The notes under the pieces were generated by a model, which was given only the letters and a program-made list of their open reading frames with translations, did not search any database and had not been told where the DNA came from. Shown here in pieces: positions 20,030 to 31,019 of a DNA stretch of 64,000 nucleotides. The translations under genes and the position numbers were made by a program. The stretch's first letter is position 1. The number at the start of each line of letters is the position of its first letter. Source of the stretch: Polytrichum commune (Eukaryota; Streptophyta; Polytrichopsida; Polytrichales; Polytrichaceae); the NCBI GenBank assembly GCA_950295325.1, contig OX485804.1, positions 3,286,001-3,350,000 on the forward strand, read 5' to 3'.

Positions 20030-21240
20030 AAAGATAAAGATAAAGATAAAGACGAAGCCTCGCGAGGTAAAGGCCAATATAGTGCGGGTATCTAAGTTCG
20101 ATGGGGTATCACCCAGGGTACGTGCGGGTATGAACTACAACCGGCGGGTATCACATTATTGATATCAAATTGATATTTGCACATACACTATTGCAAAATC
20201 CCATGATATCACCTCCACTATACCCTTGGACAATTCCAACAGAGATAAGGTTTAAGAGGAATGTCGTGTGGGTATCTAAGTTCAAATCCGGGTATCAATT
20301 GTGGTAGGTATACATATATAAAGTATCCAACCCATGTAGTACCACATCTTTCAATAGCATTATTGATACCTACCCACTTGATTTTTTGCATATATTGTTC
20401 CAAATACTTTAGTATCACATGTAAAGCCTTGGATGAGTTTTACGGGAGATGAAGATAAATATAAAGGCAAAGACAAAACCTTGCGAAGTAGAGGCAAATG
20501 ATGTGTAAGTATCCAAGTTTAACGTGGGTATCAATTAGGGTACATGTACATGTATAAAGAAAATTATGCATCTGCCCCAATGATCATGATCCTTTTTAAA
20601 ATATGCTTCTCTTATTGTAGTGCTTTACTAACTCAAAATCCTCGGAATCGATCTTATGTGTTGGAGCTCAACATCGTCTTCCTAACTTAAGCTATTTTTC
20701 AAGAGACCCTAACCCTAACCCTAACCCTAACCCTAACCCTAACCCTAACAAGTGGCGTAGGTGCCTCAGAGGGTGGCATTTTTGGAAAGCACTGTAAGCC
20801 TCCTCCTCGAATATATGAACCAGTTGGGATTGCATGCTTTGGTACCATTATTGTACCAACTTGATATTTGCACAACACCATTGCAAGGATTAGGGAGGGA
20901 GTAAACACCAATGCACTATAAAGAAGGGGGGTGATGGGGGAACATCCTTCCGTTCACCTTATTACACTCAGTGATGCCTTCAAGATAAGATAACGCAGTG
21001 GATGAGTGGTGGCACGAACGGTGGAGATTAGGGGAGGAGGGTTACATCGGTCAAATCCGACGGATAAGAAAGCACAGGCAACGTGGCCTCACTAGAAGCT
21101 AGAAGTTGCTTTCATCGCCCATAGACTTCTTCTCGAAGATGAAGATGAGGCCTAGCGAAGTAAAGACTATTGTTGTCTACATCCAACTCATGTATCAATA
21201 GTGGTATGTGTATAGGTATAAAATATTTGACCTAGCCCAT
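20030..21240. repeat. Diverged repeat cluster (about four copies)
   Basis: A composite word recurs at about 20035, 20250 (partial), 20450 and 21140: GATAAAGACGAAGCCTCGCGA-like, then GTAAAG, then a block with TATC(C/T)AAGTT and GGGTATCAATTAGGGTA-like and GTATAAA. Spacing is irregular (200-700 bp). Looks like a decayed dispersed or local repeat; no coding content. Confidence 0.55.
20707..20748. repeat. Interstitial telomere-like tract (CCCTAA)7
   Basis: Seven perfect copies of CCCTAA. This is the TTAGGG (vertebrate-type) telomere repeat, not the TTTAGGG repeat of most plants. It is internal, flanked by ordinary sequence on both sides, so it is not a chromosome end. Confidence 0.95.
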
Positions 21241-21661
21241 TAATTTATGGTCTCTACTATGTAAACTCATCCATTTAAGAAGGTGAAAAAACAATGAGTT
21301 GTTTTGTAGCCTAGAAATGGATGTATTTAATTTATTGTCTCTGCCCCTAAAGAGAAGAGACCACGAAAACGATGCGTTTTCAGGAGTTACACTGCTGAAC
21401 AGTGAAATTCTACAGTGTTGAACAGTGAAACTATGGCCTAAAAGTAAAAAAGTAAAAAAGTAAACTAACTAGAACTATAGTACTAGTAAAAACTCTGACT
21501 AGAACTGTAGAGTCGCCTCCTAAGAGCTTCAATGCGAATCTCGTCCTTCATCTTCTTCCCAATTCTTCTTCGAGCTCTTCATTCTTCCCTGAGAGCTCTC
21601 TCTGGCTTTGTTTTCCTCTGTTTGTTGCTACCTTGTGTGTCATCGTTCTTTTGGAGATATC

Positions 21662-22159
21662 ATGACGAAACGAGCTGAGCGCCCCACTGTATTGTTGGAA
21701 GAGATAGATAATGCTATTCGGGATGTGGTTTTAGAGTGTTTTATACTGTCTTGTTATGGGAGCACCATGTCACCATCGAAATTTCCAACTCATTGGTTAT
21801 TCCACGCAGATGTTACGGATACAGTTGGTACAACGACTATAACCGTAACTGTGAAGGGAAATTTGGTGAAAACGCACGTGGATAAACTGAAAACGGGGAA
21901 GTTTTTGCGGTTGGAGAATTTTAGTCTGAGAGGCCGGTCAGATTATGACAAGGGATATTCGGACTGGACAATAGATATCTCTACTACCACAAAGGTCTAT
22001 GAGATTCCGCCATTTGATCCTCCAATTAAAATTTTCTTCCACGTATCAGATACGATCCATCCCTTTGCACGGCGAATGCTCCAACCGTTTGTCACTTCCA
22101 CACTTGCTATTACTGTCATTGGCGTTAGAGGAGAAATCGATCAAAAATTGAGCTCTTAG
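21662..22159 (+). pseudogene. RPA1-like OB-fold protein fragment (probably Helitron-associated)
   Basis: An open frame from ATG 21662 gives 165 residues. The middle (TVKGNLVKTHVDKLKTGKFL, RLENFSLRGRSDYDKGYSDW) has the pattern of an OB-fold DNA-binding domain of replication protein A large-subunit-like proteins. The frame ends at 22159; an alternative frame runs to a possible donor (GTAAGT near 22196). More RPA-like sequence appears at 24567-25226, then Helitron Rep sequence in the same direction. RPA-like proteins are typical passengers of plant Helitrons, but a host RPA-like gene cannot be excluded. Confidence 0.5.
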
Positions 22160-22199
22160 TTGCTGACGGACATGATGCTGAAGACATTCAAGTTGTAAG

Positions 22200-23382
22200 T
22201 ACTTCCAGTACCTTATTTTTATTATTGTCATTTTCAAAATCACCTTCATCTTTTTTAATTTCAGTTTGCATATGTAGGTGAGTGTAGTAAGGTTTTTAGG
22301 TTTGGGTTCAATCTCTCAAAAAACCCCAGGGAAGACCAAATAAGTGTCAGGTGTAACTTTAGTGTGTCATAATAAGATTAATTGATAGGTTGAAAGGATT
22401 ATGAAATGCTTTTGACAGTCAATTAACTTAGGTTCCACTTTCTCATTTATACTTAGTGACCACTTGTAGGGGTTACTTAACTTATAAAGAGTCTAAGTGT
22501 TCATAAAATAAATTATCATCTTGTTTTATTCACCAAAAGTCTAATAACGAGTAACCGGGACCGAGTCTAAGCGAACGAGTCCTAAGCCTCTTAATCGGCC
22601 TGAGTCCGTGTCACGAGTCTAGTGCCAAGAGTCTCAAGTAGACAACCTAGTCACCAGTGCCAAGTAACGAGTCTAGTAACCAATAACCAGTAGACAATCT
22701 TGTGTCATGAGAAGCGTCTGGACACATTAGCCATTGAGAGAGGATAGGTTATATACCTGCCCTTGGAGTGAACCGCAACCAATATGGGATAAAGGCGCGC
22801 TCAACTCCCACACACAGCTTCTCCTCCTTTTGACTCATGTCTTCTCCGCGTCTCACCTTTCACACTCCGCGACACAGCCTTCCCGGTCTCTCCAAATTCT
22901 TACGACGGCAGCGATCACTTTGAAATTAATGGAGGTCTCTTGAACTATTCAAGTCTGCGAGAATTGCTCCTAGTCGCAATCTGCCACACATAGATTGGTC
23001 TGATTCTCTTTATAAACTTAAATTCGTTGAGAGCTTCTTTAATATCTCCTGTCCTCTCAGACTCCGGATGTGTTTCTTTCATAACTACGAGAACTCCCGC
23101 AGCACATTAGGAATCAACTTAAAGAATCAGCTTTTTACAAGCCAACTCCTCACAATTAAGTTCTTCATTCAGTAAGACTCGGGATTAAACCATGGGGAGG
23201 GGAAGTTGTTCTTAAGAGAGTAGCAGAACTTGAACTCCCCTACAGGTTTATTATAAAGTTAAAACTCATGGATCTCTTCAATTCCAGTTTAAGTGGGATA
23301 TGAGAAATGACAAGCTTCACATCCTGCATTAACAAAGCTTATGGTCGGAACAGATTAACACTCCCACATGAATTTTTCATAA
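22200..23382. other. Unclassified insertion-like sequence, first part
   Basis: No coding frame of note. 22545-22700 is built of repeated short words (CGAGTCT, GAGTC, AACGAGT, AGTGCCAAG). A possible TATA element lies in GGTTATATACC (22747-22757). It separates two RPA-like blocks, so it behaves like an intron or inserted element. Confidence 0.4.
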
Positions 23383-24256
23383 CTCCTTTCACAGGGATAT
23401 GGGCAATTCTTGCACTTACTATGTATAATTTTCATAGACTCTGATTTAGTAAAGGTCACTCCTTCATAAGGGATTGGCATGCGGATGGAATTTTACAGTG
23501 ATTTCCTCTTACTTAATTGAGAAAACTTTCCTCAATCAAGAAGTTAGATTTCATAAGCTAACCCCGGACTGGAGTTCTAATTTCCTTTCACAGGAAATTC
23601 CTGGTGTCTACACTCAGACACAAATTCAATCATAATCCATGCAATCTCTTACACTTCAAGTTCTCACTCTCTTCCCGAGAGTATCATTTATTATTTCTCT
23701 TATGGTATTCTCAAGGATTACTTACGTAATTACCCACAGTGGAACTTCACATTCCACTTGTGAGGGTGACTGAGAGTTTCTCACTCTCCTATTCGTCACT
23801 GACTCCTTCACAAGAAGTTGAAGTCACACAACTAATCCTTACTCCCTTCACAAGAGTAGGATACAATGAATTTCCTCTTAACTTACTCCGAATTAGGGAC
23901 ATTCACTGTCTCCACATTGACTGTAACTTTTCTTAGAACCTTAAGACACTGTCCATATAACTCCATATAAGACTGTTCACAATCCACGCATAAAACACAT
24001 GCGATTCAATTCAAGAGTTTCACACTCCTGAATCACAACTCCACATTAACAACAACACTCCCGCTTTCCACTTCCACAGTGGTAACAACTCTAGGACATC
24101 CACACACCGATCCAATCACAAGACTTTCAATTTCACATTCACAACTTAAAGAAGGATTTAATAATGGCACTTTGTATTGATATAAAAAGAGACTGTACAC
24201 ATAAAATTAAGGGCTTCACACCCTGGGAGTTGAGGAATTCACTCTCTTCACGAGAG
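23383..24256. repeat. Array of mini-hairpins with constant TTCAC(A) loop and variable stems
   Basis: At least seven short perfect or near-perfect hairpins share a loop built on TTCAC. Examples: AATTTCC-TTTCACA-GGAAATT (23579-23599), GTGGAA-CTTCACA-TTCCAC (23739-23757), TACTC-CCTTCACAA-GAGTA (23840-23858), GAGT-TTCAC-ACTC (24015-24027), AGGG-CTTCACA-CCCT (24210-24224), CTCTC-TTCAC-GAGAG (24242-24256). Related ones have loops TTCCC (23666-23682) or TTCTC (23772-23788). Stems differ from copy to copy but stay self-complementary. No open frames. Confidence 0.7.
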
Positions 24257-24566
24257 GAAGATCAAAATAATCATGCCCCCCTTGTCTTCTCCTTCCTTCT
24301 TCTTATCTTTCTATCCTCAAAAGGTGGTGACTGTCTGCAGCTAGGATTCCAAGTGCTACTTCTAATTGTCACATGTGAATTCCATGCCCCCTCATATCCT
24401 TCTAAACTCTGGGCAGCAAAGGAAATTCTTCTTTCCTAGCCTGTTTCCATTTCGGAGTGACTAAGTGTCTAATACTTCACTATTTCACTAGTCTTGAGTA
24501 AAATTTGACATTCATTTACATCTCAAAACTAAAACTTAAGCATTCAGACCAAAAAATGGTACCACA

Positions 24567-25226
24567 GTGAGTTTTTTACCAGCTTTTCAAAGTGATTTTC
24601 ATTCACTTGCGGAACAATTCCACAAAGGTGAACCTACCCATATTATCATAAAAAACATAGCATGCTCCAACAAAAGAGATATTCGGCTTCTTACAATTGG
24701 GTCATCTATTATGGCAACAATTCACTCTAACACATTGAAATCCAAGCTTACCGTTGTTTTCAACATACACATCAAAAATCAGGGCCAAGTTGTTGCTCGA
24801 AAGGTAATGACACTATTCTATTTGATTAGTGTTCTTCTTTCATTCATTTTTATAAATTATGTGCAAATATAAACGTGCATTTCTTGTTGGATTATTGCAT
24901 ATTACGGGGTGTATGACTATGGTCAACCCATCCGCATTACCATACATGCGGGTGCGTTGTAATTGTAAACTCGAAAATATCTATCGTCAACAATTCAGTA
25001 ACTACCATTGCAACATTTGCAAGTTGGATGCTCCGTGCTCTTTTGTGATTCATATCAATGCTACTATTGCCGTCGAGGATGCACCTTTTATTGCTGCATT
25101 TGTGAACGCTGCATGGATTCAAGCCTTTTGCACAAGTCTGAATCTGATTTCCTTGATTTTTATGCAACTGACCGCATTGCAGCAATTGAAGCACTAGAAT
25201 CCATAATAAGCATTCATCCTCAATAG
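24567..25226 (+). pseudogene. RPA-like C-terminal OB/zinc-ribbon fragment at the Helitron 5' side
   Basis: Fragments in two or three frames: SIMATIHSNTLKSKLTVVFN, then YMRVRCNCKLENIYRQQFSN and YHCNICKLDAPCSFVIHINA, a C-x-C...C-x2-C zinc-ribbon-like pattern as in the C-terminal OB domain of RPA large-subunit-like proteins. A third frame continues to 25226 (SDFLDFYATDRIAAIEALES). Same strand and directly upstream of the Helitron Rep; decayed. Confidence 0.5.
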
Positions 25227-27482
25227 AATAACATGTTTGCATTATCACAACAAACCGAAAGTGCCAATTTTGCTGAAAATGTCCCGGGGAGGGCACTCCA
25301 TTGTCAAGTTGAAAACCATGTGCAACGGAAAAAAATATTTTTTTTCTAAAAAGCATCAACAAAATGGGTCAAAATTTTATCAATTTTTTTTTATAAGTAC
25401 ATATACATGGTATCTATTACATAGTAAAATTGATAACCAAATTTGATAATTTTTTTTCTTCTAGAAAACATACCGTTTCTAACTAGAATGACGCAGAATT
25501 GATCTAAAAACATTACTAGAAAAAATGGAGATGACTAAAAATTTCAAAAAAATATACAAAAGATATAACCAATGGATATGTATATATAGAAAAATATCAT
25601 AATTTTTAAAATAATCTATGGCATATTATATAGGGGTAGCAAACTTCCGTTGCACATGGTTTTCAACTTGACAATGGAGTGACCTCCCCGGGGAAAATGT
25701 GCATGATACATATGAAGATGATAATGATGATAATCATAGTTGAGAAACTAACAATGAAGATGGATTTGAAGAACAACATGAAAATGTTGCAACTGATACA
25801 ATGGTGCAAAATCTTTTATTTCCTAAAAAAATATATGACTATTTTAGAAAAATAATAGTTGTTGCTCCTGGACAAGACTCAAAACCATTAGGTCTCTTCC
25901 ATGATGAGTATAGTGAATAATTAAATTTTGCAACATTACTTTTTGGTCAACCTCGTAATAAAGAAAATATAAAACTCTCATACCAAAAACTTGCTAAATG
26001 GAAATTGCTACATAAAAATCATAATTTTGCAATCTCTATACCAAATTTACTCTTCAATGCTATCAAAGTATTGATCCATGGCATGATGACATCGTTTTAG
26101 ATATGCATTCGTAAGGAAAAACTTCTTAATAGAACACTTAAAACAAAAGATGTCATGAAATGCCAAACCTAGATAATATTTTGAAATCCGATATAAGATA
26201 TATGGATCTTTCAAAATTATGTACGTCACCCGATTATTTAAGTCAATTGCGGAAAATGGTATTTGCTATAATTCGACAATTAGGCCCTTCTACGATTTTT
26301 GTCAGATTTACTAGTGCAGAAAGTAAATAGTCACTTTTATTGTAATGTTTGTATGATTTAAATTATAAAAAATAACATTAAAGGTGTCATTTGATAAATT
26401 AGAATCTAAATACATAGTAGACCTCATACGGTGTGACCCCGTAACATGTGCACGCTATTGCCATCATCGTATGAAGTCATTTCAAAAACTTTGTTAAAAA
26501 AAAAATCAATATTTAGTCATCTTATTGATTATTTTTTTATTACAAAATTTCAACACCGAGAAAGCAAACACGACCACGGATTACTGTAGATTGAAAATGC
26601 ACCAATTTATGACATTGTCTCTAATGCAACCATTGAAAAATTTATAGATAAATACATTTCATGTAATAATCATATTTTAACACCAAATTTTCGTGCAGCA
26701 CAAATACATCGTCACAAGAAAACATGCTGGAAAATTAATCAAGTTGTTTGTCGCTTCAATTATCTATGGCCTCCTATGGAAGAAACAAGAATTTAAAACC
26801 CATTATAGGAGTCGATATCATTTATTGATAAGACTCACTTGAATAATATAAATACACAAGTTTTCAATGCTTTAAATAATATGAACATGGAAACAACAAT
26901 GTCTTTTTCAACATTTTTAAATTTCATTATCTATAGATAAACAAACATACATCGACTTGCTAAGAATAAAGTTAAAAAAACCAACTATTTTTTTACAACG
27001 AGCATGTAGAGATGTACGTACAAATCCATTTGGTATACATGTTGGAAATATTTGGCAAGCAAACACATATCTTTAATTTATATTTGATTTATATGCAGTA
27101 GCAAGTTATTGTACTTCTTATTTAACAAAAATAGATAAAACCGTGATCCAAGAATTAAATAAAATCATTGGTAATTGTACTCAAGAAAATATTCAAGCAA
27201 ACATTCGAATACGAAAAATGGGTAATGCCTTCCTCAATGTTCAACAAATGTCCGCACAACTAGCTGTATATGTAGTGTTTTTCATTCCATTATACTATGC
27301 ATCCAGATCATTTAAATTTATTAACATTTCACCGCCTCAGGAACGAACATTTGTTTTAAAAAATATAAAATCTTTGAAAGAATTAAGCTCGGTGTTGCAC
27401 ACCTCTCGCCGGTTGGCAATTGATTTTACGACAACAATCTCTCATAGTAAGGAATTGAAAAAAAAAATTATTTCTTTGTGAG
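25227..27482 (+). pseudogene. Helitron Rep (HUH rolling-circle initiator), broken
   Basis: Pieces in several frames give the Helitron N-terminal pattern: VAPGQDSKPLGLFHDEYSE (about 25863-25919), FGQPRNKENIKLSYQKLAKW (25950-26010), NLDNILKSDIRYMDLSKLC, then QLGPSTIFVRFTSAES (to 26322). The metal-binding motif is FQHRESKHDHGLL, with H-D-H as the HUH signature (26550-26590). Next come AQIHRHKKTCWKINQ and VCRFNYLWPPMEETR. The catalytic Tyr region is YAVASYCTSYLTK (27093-27132), followed by an open frame to 27481 (GNAFLNVQQMSAQLAVYVVF). Rep would nick one strand to start rolling-circle transposition. Stops and frameshifts throughout make it non-functional. Confidence 0.88.
25283..25692. mobile_element. 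410-bp MITE with about 47-bp terminal inverted repeats and 8-bp duplication
   Basis: Left end CCCGGGGAGGGCACTCCATT, right end in reverse complement CCCGGGGAGGTCACTCCATT; the match runs on through GTTGAAAACCATGTGCAACG with a single mismatch in about 47 bp. GAAAATGT flanks both sides (25275-25282 and 25693-25700). Removing it rejoins the Helitron Rep reading (SANFAENV then HDTYEDD). Long inverted repeats and an 8-9 bp duplication fit a Mutator-like or hAT MITE. Confidence 0.92.
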
Positions 27483-27680
27483 ACCTCTAAGTACAATCCG
27501 AGACCAAGTAAGTTTTGGTCAAAGAAGCTCTACCACCCGACCATAGGAGAGAGAACTAACAACCAAAAACCCCCTCTCTCTTCCTCTTATGCCAAAGGCA
27601 TTATTTTTACTTTCTATCTTTACATATAGTAAAAGTATTCTATTGATAGCTCTATATGGTAGTTCTATTATTAATTTATA

Positions 27681-28260
27681 TTCTATTTTTGGCTATTCTC
27701 AAACCTTCTTCAAGTTGGAATTGTCTAACTCCAACTTAGTTTATCCATTCCATCTTCTAGTTGGAACTGTCTAATTCCAAATACTTAGTATTCTATTTTT
27801 GGCTCTTCTCAAACCTTCTTCAAGTTGGAATTGTCTAACTCCGACTTAGTTTATCCATTCCATCTTCTAGTTGGAACTGTCTAATTCCAACTAGTTAGTA
27901 TTCTATTTTTGGCTCTTCTAAAACCTTTTTCAAGTTGGAACTGTCTAACTCCAACTTAGTTTATTCATTCCATCTTCTAGTTGAAACTGTCTAATTCTAA
28001 CTAGCTTTATCTACTCATTGAGAGTTGTCTAACTCCAATGAATAACATTCATCTTTCCAAATATGGATTGGTCTAACTCTCGTGCACCTCATCGAGAGTT
28101 GTCTAACTCACGTGCACATGTTCTCAATTGGAATAGTCTAGTTCCAATGCACTAAATACGGAGTTGTCTAACTCCAGTGCACATGTTGTCAATATGAAGT
28201 TATCTTACTCCTATTCATTCATCTTTAATTGAGAGTTGTCTAGCTCTCATCTTTCTATGC
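27681..28260. repeat. Tandem hairpin array with constant GTCTA loop
   Basis: Three 110-bp units (27681, 27791, 27901, each opening TTCTATTTTTGGCT) contain two hairpin words each, followed by more diverged single words to 28260, about 13 in all. Words such as GTTGGAACTGTCTAATTCCAAC, TTGGAATAGTCTAGTTCCAA, GGAGTTGTCTAACTCC and GAGAGTTGTCTAGCTCTC share the centre (T/A)GTCTA, while the outer stems vary and remain self-complementary. The array lies between the Rep and helicase parts of the Helitron. Confidence 0.85.
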
Positions 28261-28329
28261 TTACACATTGGCACATGTAGTTAGAATATTCCTTAATAAT
28301 TCTAGTTACATTACACTCGGATTCTACAG

Positions 28330-30420
28330 ATATAATGTGCAAGTCATAAATTGACAAATACATTGAAAGTTCAAGAGCTATCCATAACATTAGTTTAATT
28401 GAATATGTTGCCAATTACAATAGAAATAAGAGGAGGAGAAAATCACACGTAGTTCGTTATGTTCATTATAATCAACATCGAGATCCCGAAAATTATTATA
28501 GGAAACAATTATTATTGTTTTTTCCATTTGTTGAAAGTGAAAAATCTCTCAAGGAACATCACACAATGTGGCATGATGCATACATTGCACATGAAGAAGA
28601 CATTCTAAAAGAATTTAAAAAAAAATTGTATATACTTTTCAAAATGAAAATGAACACACCATGAATTGGGTTGATATAGAATCACGAGCTCATGAATTAG
28701 CAAGTGCAAATGATTCAAATGTGTGGATGAATACATTTACAGATGCAGATACTCTGTTGTCACCTCAACCAATAACGGATTGTACGAACGTTGAGTTTTA
28801 CAACATCAATCATGAATATTTTGTTTCGTCATAATCATGTGCTTCAACTATTCATGATTCAAATGATTTTATCGCACAAGATCATATACTATCATTACAA
28901 GAATATTACTCAGTACTGAGAGAAATGAATAAAGAATAACGACACATATTTGATGATGTGATGTACATAAAAAACAAAAGCCAGAGGAACCAATTCATTT
29001 ATTCATTACAGTAGGAGCCGACACAGGTAAAACTTTTACATTGATGTTTCGATTCAAGTTCTTCTTCGTTTTTATAATAGGCACCTTGACTCATATCCTT
29101 TTTAAAAGAAAACCTTGCTTGTGGCGTATATAGAAAAAACAACATACAATATAGATGGGGCAACAATACACTCTAGCCTTTAATTGCCCCTTAATTGCAA
29201 AAACCTTTCATTTTTGAGTTATGAGCGGTTCGACACTTTGGTTAAAAAATATGATCAACTACAATTACTTGTTTTAGATGAAATATCTTTAATAAGTAAA
29301 ATCATATTAAAATTTACCGACCTCCGTTTGAGATCAATTAAACGACTCCGTACAAAATTCTTTGGAAATCTTGATGTCATTATTACATGAGATTTTTTCC
29401 AAGTCCAACATGTTCAGGATTCCGGAGTTTTTAAAAATACCAATGAATATATGGATGACTTAGTGGAAGATTTTTTGTTGGACAAAATTAAATGTTATGA
29501 ACTGAATCAAGTCATGCGACAAAGTGATCAACAATCCATAGATATATTAAACCGATTTAGAACCGCTATGCAAACACAAAATGACATTGATATTGTCAAT
29601 AATCAATGTGTTCGAAACCCTCCCCGTGACCCCAAATTTCCATACTTGTTTTATAAAAATGAACCAAGACTGCAACACAATGAATATGTTTTTCAACGTA
29701 TTGAAGGTAGTGTCTATGTTTTGTACATAAAATATAAACATCATGATTTATGTCCAAAATCATTTCAACTTCGAGATGATCCAAATGAAACAACAGACTT
29801 GCATGCTGAAATCCGTGTCAAAAAAGACATGTCGGTTGAACTTTGTGTTGGTAATTATGCAACTCATGATAGTTTAATAAATGGGGCCAATGGATTATTT
29901 AAGGGATCGAGTCTTTTACCAAATTTTCAAACTATCATTTGGATTCTATTTAACAACTCCAAAACTGGGCATTTAACAAGAATTAAAAAGAATCATCTGT
30001 ATACACAAGAAATAGATAGATAGATAGAAACTCCGGTCCCAGTTTAAGGGGCCGGCGTGAATGAAGTGTCCGTTCGTATTTACACAAGAAATACACCCTA
30101 CATGGACACCAATTGAACCGATTTCTAAAGAAATTCAAATTGGTTCAAATTCTAATCACATCATAATACGGACTCAATTTCCTATTCAATTAGTTGTTGC
30201 TCATACTATACATCGCGCACATGGACTGTCGTTAGATTATTTGGCGTTTGATCCTACTGGTGTTTATAGACATGGTTTAACTTATACTACACTATCCCGC
30301 ATAAAAAAGGAAATTTTATATTTACTTCAACCTTTACAATTGAAGAATTTCCAAGTTTATCCAAATGTGTCAATAGAGATGAATCGCCTACGAACAACAG
30401 CTCGTTGGGTCCCTAATGCG
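28330..30420 (+). pseudogene. PIF1-like helicase of the Helitron, broken
   Basis: After VVRYVHYNQHRDPENYY and a conserved linker block (LLFFPFVESEKSLKEHH), the Walker A motif reads VGADTGKTFTL (29011-29043), then YNIDGATIHSSL. Walker B is QLLVLDEISLIS (near 29260-29300), and there is a CYELNQVMRQ block (29490-29522). The C-terminal signature is AHGLSLDYLAFDP, then HGLTYTTLSRIKK (30217-30310). This helicase class unwinds DNA during rolling-circle transposition. Frames change at least four times, with stops near 28662, 28833 and 29388 and a small disruption at 30023-30060. Confidence 0.9.
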
Positions 30421-31015
30421 CCTATATTAGCAAAATTTAGGGATTCTCACGTTGTTATTTGTTCACTTAACACTAGATCATTATCTCTTCACAAAGATGA
30501 TATTTATGATTAGAATATACAAGCTTCTCACATTTTGTGTCTCAATGAAACACATTTTGACCCCAAAACTTTAGATATTACTTCTTTTATTAATACGTCG
30601 AAACATTAAGTTTTAAGTGTATACGACCGTAATGGCACAATGATAGTTTACGATAATCATACCAAATTATTTTTTCATGAAACACATTTTACTTTAGGAG
30701 CATAATTCATTGTAGCATCGTTCAACACAAACACGAGGAAATCCATTCATATAATAGCTTTGTATAGACCTTCAACACTCCATGTCACAACTTTCTTGAA
30801 CCACCTTCGACATTTTTTGAGTACAATACCAACCTCTTGTCTTACAACAATATTAGGTGATTTTAACATCAACATGCTCAACCAAAATTCATATGATCTC
30901 AAAGAACTCCAACATTTCATGAAATTTTATAACATGTATCTTTAATTTCAAGAAAGTACAACCATATATGATTCCCAAATTGATCATGTATGGACGAATG
31001 CTCCAACTCAACAAT
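30421..31015 (+). pseudogene. Endonuclease (EEP/AP-type) domain after the helicase
   Basis: Follows directly on the helicase in the same frame: VVICSLNTRSL, HILCLNETHFD (first acidic Glu), IIALYRPS, TTILGDFNINML (the GDFN catalytic loop) and IDHVWTN (30984-31004, the SDH/DH box). This order is that of endonuclease/exonuclease/phosphatase-fold nucleases found in non-LTR elements and in Helentrons. Stops at 30511, 30607, 30703 and 30943 break it. Homology ends near 31015, where other repeats begin. Confidence 0.85.
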
Positions 31016-31019
31016 GCAT

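Larger units (their letters stand above)
24567..31015 (+). mobile_element. Decayed Helitron of the Helentron type (Rep, helicase, endonuclease)
   Basis: In one direction: RPA-like block, HUH replication initiator, PIF1-like helicase, then an endonuclease/exonuclease/phosphatase-type domain. Rep plus helicase defines rolling-circle Helitrons; an apurinic-type endonuclease after the helicase is the hallmark of Helentrons. Many stops and frameshifts. The 410-bp MITE at 25283-25692 and the hairpin array at 27681-28260 interrupt it. The termini were not found; the right boundary is where endonuclease homology stops. The left boundary may extend to 21662. Confidence 0.8.

Noticed and set aside
20707-20748. 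Chromosome end
   Set aside because: Only 42 bp of telomere-like repeat, with ordinary sequence and genes on both sides.
23383-28260. CRISPR-like array
   Set aside because: The regularly recurring words are hairpins with variable stems and irregular spacing, not constant repeats with unique spacers; the genome is eukaryotic and no cas gene is present.
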